DNA of 64,000 bases, from NCBI GenBank assembly GCA_016987375.1, contig PJRA01000313.1:1318715-1382714 (forward strand), written 5' to 3'. This document shows positions 63,201 through 64,000 of the stretch, piece after piece. The DNA is from Brachionus koreanus (lineage: Eukaryota > Rotifera > Eurotatoria > Ploima > Brachionidae). How positions within the stretch are numbered: position 1 is the first letter of the stretch; each line of letters starts with the position of its first letter. The notes under the pieces are model-generated. The model saw only the letters and a list, made by a program, of their open reading frames with translations, was not told where the DNA came from and ran no database searches. The translations under genes were made by a program, and so were the position numbers.

Positions 63201-64000
63201 AATTCTTATTCACAAAATATAAAACGAATCCCTCATAATTAGCATTATTAAAAAGGAATACTTATTCCCTAACAACTTCCTTTTATGAACCAATTTTGAT
63301 ATTTTTTTACAATTTTTGGAAATTTTTAGCACTTAACTATGATTGAGATAAGCCTATATGCTTTTTAGATTTTTGATAATTTAAAATTATTAATATTACA
63401 AATTTAAATTTAATTATTAGTTTCAATTTTAGGCTGAAAATGTTGTCTCATTTAAATAATTAACCGTTAGATCGAAATACTGTGAATAACCCCTGTATTG
63501 CATTAAATTAGTTGGGAGGATAAAAATTTAGCAAAGTGTGTCTTAAAAATAGAAGCTTTTAATCGATTGTAATTAAGAAATTCCCATAAGTAAAAATTTT
63601 AATATTCAAATTAATGAGTTTTTTATTTGTTTTTTTTTATTTTTAAGTCAATTAAAACACCTAAATAAATGCTTAAATTAAAAATTTAAATTAGTTTAAG
63701 TTGAACAAAATTTTTCAATTATTTCGTTTGGTTAAAATCCGTATCTTCCTACATTTTCCTTTAAAAAAAATTTTATCGGTTTTTTTTATTTTTTTTAAAA
63801 AGGTTTATAATTTTTTAGTTTATTTATTTATTTAAGTTTTTTATTTTTTTTCATTTTATCCAAGAAAAAAAAGCAAAATTTTATTAAATAAATTATTAAA
63901 ACTAATAAAATAATTGCCTATATATAAATATGCATAAATAGAAATAAAATTTCATTAAAAAATAGAAAAAAATTCAAATATTTTTCAAAAAGTTTATTTC
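60264..64000. other. Gene-free terminal region
   Basis: About 3.7 kb without a supported gene. It contains a TA-rich run near 60868-60893 and one antisense reverse-transcriptase fossil (61330-61790, listed separately). The last 2 kb are extremely AT-rich and featureless to my reading. Confidence 0.5.
61330..61790 (-). pseudogene. Antisense non-LTR reverse-transcriptase fossil
   Basis: Read on the minus strand, segments in shifting frames resemble the start of a reverse transcriptase: an AESFNIYF and NETIS-like linker (about 61670-61720), INKTCG (about 61565-61590), then MANVTLLFKRG, a MSNYHLVS block and ILESLIK (about 61345-61460). The expected pattern is kiAnVtPiFKKGdK..nYRPiSLTs..CKilEsiIk. 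Several stops make it inactive. It differs from the remnants at 53.9 and 54.4 kb. Confidence 0.6.

Overview
This is an animal (metazoan) nuclear genome window: very AT-rich, with spliced protein genes, most introns only about 45-90 bp, GT-AG splice sites, and scattered degraded transposons. The gene set (cullin-2, Rho kinase, the ciliary protein CFAP70, YKT6, SRP54, a type I DNAJA, YIPF5, mitochondrial methylmalonyl-CoA mutase) means a ciliated bilaterian. The base composition and tiny introns suggest a monogonont rotifer of the Brachionus type. That placement is inference and was not tested.

Layout. 0.9-3.2 kb: a single-exon RING protein (+) converging on a two-exon REV1-like gene (-). 5.6-7.6 kb: a single-exon LRR-Ig membrane protein (-). 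7.6-13 kb: gene-poor. 13-15.3 kb: a dead DDE transposase, then a LINE fragment with a MITE inserted in it. 15.9-20.7 kb: ASPSCR1/TUG (-) and CUL2 (+), divergent. 22.4-23.4 kb: a secreted protein with four Ly6/uPAR-like domains (-). 24.2-31.1 kb: ROCK (-). 33.9-34.8 kb: YKT6 (+). 38.3-40.2 kb: SRP54 (+). 41.3-41.7 kb: an orphan zinc-finger fragment. 42.1-47.6 kb: CFAP70 (-). 51.1-52.5 kb: DNAJA (+). 53.9-55.8 kb: two retrotransposon remnants. 56.2-60.3 kb: YIPF5 and MMUT (+). 60.3-64 kb: gene-free apart from one antisense reverse-transcriptase fossil.

The genes are mostly unrelated housekeeping functions: secretory traffic and protein targeting (YKT6, YIPF5, SRP54), chaperone and ubiquitin functions (DNAJA, ASPSCR1, CUL2), cytoskeleton and cilia (ROCK, CFAP70) and propionate metabolism (MMUT). 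They do not form a pathway. For YKT6, SRP54, CUL2, DNAJA and MMUT I could close every exon in frame by hand.

The most notable object is the REV1-like gene at 2190-3199. It keeps the N-terminal BRCT domain and the C-terminal REV7/polymerase-binding domain of REV1, joined in frame through one 59-bp intron, but has no Y-family polymerase core at all. It looks like a stand-alone translesion-synthesis scaffold. A second notable object is a MITE family with 22-bp terminal inverted repeats and a 9-bp target duplication, found nested in a LINE and in introns of ROCK and CFAP70.
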